NCBI GenBank assembly: GCA_030151225.1
Contig: JASLEG010000014.1
Span: 1-31,399 of the forward strand
Direction: 5' to 3'
Origin: Burkholderia sp.
GTDB taxonomy: Bacteria; Pseudomonadota; Gammaproteobacteria; Burkholderiales; Burkholderiaceae
DNA: 31,399 nt
A program made the position numbers and the translations under genes. Every line of letters begins with the position of its first letter. Within the stretch, counting starts at the first letter, position 1. Positions 30,794-31,399 of this stretch are shown one piece after another. The notes under the pieces are model-generated. The model saw only the letters and a program-made list of their open reading frames with translations, was not told where the DNA came from and did no database searches.

Positions 30794-30931
30794 ATCGACG
30801 TCTTCCCCGCGCCATTCCGGCCAGCGACAGTGAAGTCAGCGCGCTGCGCGCCTTTGCACGGGACACTGCGGGCAAACCCGGAGCAGCAGGCGGCGAAGCG
30901 AATCCGTCGATTCTAATTCAGTCAATTCGCG

Positions 30932-31399
30932 ATGCTTAATACGAAGCCGAATATCCTTATATTGATGGCCGATCAACTGACGCCGTTCGCGCTCGCCGCC
31001 TACGGCAACCGCGGTGCGATCACGCCGACCATCGACCGCCTCGCGGCCGGCGGCGTGGTGTTCGAATCCGCCTACTGCGCGAGCCCGCTGTGCGCGCCGT
31101 CGCGCTTCTCGTTCATGGCCGGCAAGCTGCCGGCCGCGATCGGCGCCTACGACAACGCCGCCGAGCTGCCGGCCCAGACGCTGACCTTCGCGCATTACCT
31201 GCGCGCCGCCGGCTACCGCACCGCGCTGGCCGGCAAGATGCACTTCTGCGGGCCGGACCAGCTGCACGGCTTCGAGGAGCGCCTGACCACCGACATCTAC
31301 CCGGCCGATTTCGGCTGGGTGCCCGACTGGACCCAGCCGGCCGACCGCCCGAGCTGGTATCACAACATGGGCTCGGTGCTCGACGCCGGCCCGTGCGTG
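30932..31399 (+). CDS. betC: Choline-sulfatase BetC, N-terminal part (cut by window end)
   Basis: BetC hydrolyses choline-O-sulfate to choline and sulfate. The first 156 residues are visible, and the frame is open to the last base. The sulfatase N-terminus PNILILMADQL gives the metal ligand Asp14, and CAPSR carries Cys54, the residue converted to formylglycine. GKMHFCGPDQLHGFEERLTTDIYPADFGW is the choline-sulfatase-type active-site region. The ATG at 30932 agrees with the family start, but no Shine-Dalgarno precedes it, and TCTAAT lies only about 15 nt upstream, so a very short leader is possible. It is divergent from the LysR regulator. Confidence 0.92.
   Translation, partial: MLNTKPNILILMADQLTPFALAAYGNRGAITPTIDRLAAGGVVFESAYCASPLCAPSRFSFMAGKLPAAIGAYDNAAELPAQTLTFAHYLRAAGYRTALAGKMHFCGPDQLHGFEERLTTDIYPADFGWVPDWTQPADRPSWYHNMGSVLDAGPCV

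Noticed and set aside
30824..30829. TGTCGC on the minus strand in the lysR/betC gap as a fourth GbdR-type site
   Set aside because: The AA falls one base off the N8 register and there is no second half 21 bp away.
1..31399. tRNA/rRNA genes, insertion sequences, CRISPR arrays, phage or toxin-antitoxin modules
   Set aside because: No cloverleaf, transposase, terminal inverted repeat pair, regular spacer array or recognised toxin sequence was found on reading the window.

Overview
The window is high-GC proteobacterial DNA that reads best as Burkholderia sensu stricto. The rhlC + DHA2 exporter + NodT + EmrA operon layout and the combined glycine-betaine catabolic block are both typical of that genus. 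A glumae/gladioli/plantarii-type or pseudomallei-group species is my inference, not a demonstrated assignment. No tRNA, rRNA, insertion sequence, phage gene or CRISPR array is visible.

Region 1 (1-5444, + strand) is the 3' part of a rhamnolipid operon: the probable last codons of rhlB, an MFS exporter, the second rhamnosyltransferase RhlC, an outer-membrane NodT-type lipoprotein and an EmrA-type adaptor. The genes overlap by 4 bp, are nearly contiguous or lie about 50 bp apart. Region 2 (5445-6961) is an AT-rich intergenic segment with a lux-box-like palindrome and a well spaced -10, followed by a secreted or lipid-anchored GH18 chitinase. A HAD phosphatase lies on the other strand.

Region 3 (7879-23521) is the core: conversion of glycine betaine to sarcosine plus disposal of the released C1 units. 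It holds glutathione-independent formaldehyde dehydrogenase (fdhA), a GATase1/AraC regulator (GbdR type) with a TPR/GT9 gene behind it, an M19 dipeptidase-like protein, a DUF5943/V4R-like gene broken by an in-frame TAG, dgcA-dgcB-etfA-etfB, gbcA, gbcB, and an orphan betaine/choline binding protein. Three promoters in this block (fdhA, dipeptidase, binding protein) carry a tandem half-site of the form YGTCGS-N8-AA-N5-YGTCKG with exact 21-bp periodicity. This matches the operator architecture known for the related AraC-family regulator ArgR of Pseudomonas, so I propose it as the local GbdR operator.

Region 4 (23522-28746) holds an APC permease, an isochorismatase-type hydrolase divergent from a second GATase1/AraC regulator, an HxlR regulator divergent from a QorB-like NAD(P)-binding oxidoreductase, and a 104-residue orphan protein. 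Region 5 (28747-31399) returns to the methyl/C1 theme: purU (10-formyl-THF deformylase), a LysR regulator of the choline-sulfate type, and divergently the start of choline-sulfatase betC, cut by the window end. Together the window describes use of choline-O-sulfate and betaine as carbon and nitrogen source, with formaldehyde and formyl-THF outlets nearby.
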